Source of the DNA: Allosphingosinicella sp.
GTDB lineage: Bacteria > Pseudomonadota > Alphaproteobacteria > Sphingomonadales > Sphingomonadaceae
Length of the DNA: 13,177 bases
NCBI GenBank assembly: GCA_030146745.1
Contig: JASLBD010000090.1
Coordinates: 1-13,177, forward strand
Direction: 5' to 3'
Position 1 is the first letter of the stretch, and each line of letters opens with the position of its first letter. The notes beneath the pieces were generated by a model. That model did not search any database and had not been told where the DNA came from. It saw only the letters and a program-made list of their open reading frames with translations. Positions 12,520 through 13,177 of this stretch are shown in pieces. Both the position numbers and the translations under genes were made by a program.

Positions 12520-13176
12520 ATGCGGGTCCTGATCGTCGAAGACGAGCCCAATCTGGGGCGGCAGCTGCGGGCGACGCTCGAAGGCGCCGGCTATGCGATC
12601 GATCTCGCCACCGACGGCGAGGACGGCCATTATCTCGGCTCGACCGAAAGCTATGACGCGATCATCCTCGATCTCGGCCTGCCGGAGATCGACGGGCTCA
12701 CCGTTCTCGACCGCTGGCGCAAGGAAGGGATCGCCGTCCCGGTGCTGGTCCTGACCGCCCGCGACAGCTGGTCGGACAAGGTGGCCGGTCTCGACGCCGG
12801 CGCCGACGATTACCTCGCCAAGCCGTTCCAGACCGAGGAGCTGATCGCCCGCCTCCGCGCCCTCATCCGCCGCGCCTCGGGCAACAGCTCGTCGGAATTG
12901 ACCGCCGGCGACGTCCGTCTCGACACCCGCTCGGGCAAGGTCACGCTCGACGGCGAGCCGGTGAAGCTGACCGCCCAGGAATATAAATTGCTCTCCTACC
13001 TCATGCACCACAAGGGCAAGGTGGTCAGCCGGACCGAGCTGATCGAGCATATTTACGACCAGGATTTCGACCGCGATTCGAACACGATCGAGGTGTTCGT
13101 CACCCGGATCCGCAAGAAGCTGGGCCCCGACGTCATCACCACCATCCGCGGCCTCGGCTATTCGCTGGAAGATTGA
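12520..13176 (+). CDS. OmpR/PhoB-family two-component response regulator
   Basis: A complete 218-residue DNA-binding response regulator. The receiver domain (1-115) has the acidic pair Glu7/Asp8, phospho-acceptor Asp51 (ILDLGLPEIDG), Thr79 and Lys101 (AKPF). The winged-helix effector domain (about 125-216) carries LTAQEYKLLSYL, the recognition-helix region NTIEVFVTRIRKKLG and the wing TIRGLGYSLED. The ATG at 12520 follows AGGGGAG. It lies downstream of the PepSY gene, and the stop is one base before the window end, so a histidine kinase gene probably follows. The Pho-box-like repeat at 11923 is a candidate target. The cognate signal is unknown; PepSY association suggests an envelope cue. Confidence 0.93.
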   Translation: MRVLIVEDEPNLGRQLRATLEGAGYAIDLATDGEDGHYLGSTESYDAIILDLGLPEIDGLTVLDRWRKEGIAVPVLVLTARDSWSDKVAGLDAGADDYLAKPFQTEELIARLRALIRRASGNSSSELTAGDVRLDTRSGKVTLDGEPVKLTAQEYKLLSYLMHHKGKVVSRTELIEHIYDQDFDRDSNTIEVFVTRIRKKLGPDVITTIRGLGYSLED

Positions 13177-13177
13177 G

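Noticed and set aside
12451..12530. Short plus-strand frame starting at an ATG before the response regulator
   Set aside because: It overlaps the regulator start and has no Shine-Dalgarno, conserved features or plausible domain.

Overview
The window is GC-rich DNA with tightly packed genes. It looks like chromosome from an alphaproteobacterium, most likely Sphingomonadales. This is inferred from protein style, from perfect alphaproteobacterial EcfG-type promoters (GGAAC-N17-CGTT), and from an intergenic hairpin repeat that, as I recall, is common in sphingomonads. I see no rRNA, tRNA, CRISPR array, insertion sequence or phage gene.

Region 1 (1-2653, minus strand) is a likely operon read leftward. 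It holds a 65-residue unknown protein, a HAD-family phosphatase, a PAP2-family phosphatase whose GTG start overlaps the HAD stop, and a lipoprotein M1 aminopeptidase that runs off the window edge. Region 2 (2854-3908) is a membrane fatty-acid desaturase on the plus strand. It is flanked by two paralogous small minus-strand genes, and its 3' end overlaps the second of them.

Region 3 (4036-8514) is the most striking part. A membrane-anchored GGDEF-EAL protein (c-di-GMP turnover) converges on, and overlaps by 20 bp, a clear RpfF-type DSF synthase of the crotonase fold. That gene is divergent from a FadL-type outer-membrane fatty-acid transporter, and the 239-bp region between them carries a near-perfect 21-bp palindrome. 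Fatty-acid signal synthesis, signal or fatty-acid passage, and c-di-GMP output may therefore sit together, with a desaturase nearby. No RpfC, RpfG or RpfR-like receptor is visible, so a membrane GGDEF-EAL partner would be a non-standard arrangement.

Region 4 (8628-11201, minus strand) is an island of small or low-complexity hydrophilic proteins: a Lys/Gly/Ser/Ala-rich histone-H1-like protein, a Gln/Gly-rich protein, and proteins of 62, 71, 47 and 18 residues. Two perfect EcfG promoters drive the 71/62-residue pair and the 47-residue gene. The latter's start codon is only 8 nt past the -10, so its mRNA may be leaderless. The 18-codon gene has a Shine-Dalgarno matching 15 nt of the 16S rRNA 3' tail. 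I read this as a general-stress-response cluster.

Region 5 (11339-13176) holds a small lipoprotein gene on the minus strand, then a PepSY-domain secreted protein and a complete OmpR-family response regulator on the plus strand. An 11-bp direct repeat lies 10 bp upstream of a possible -10 before the PepSY gene, with Pho-box-like geometry, suggesting autoregulation. A sensor kinase gene probably follows beyond the window.
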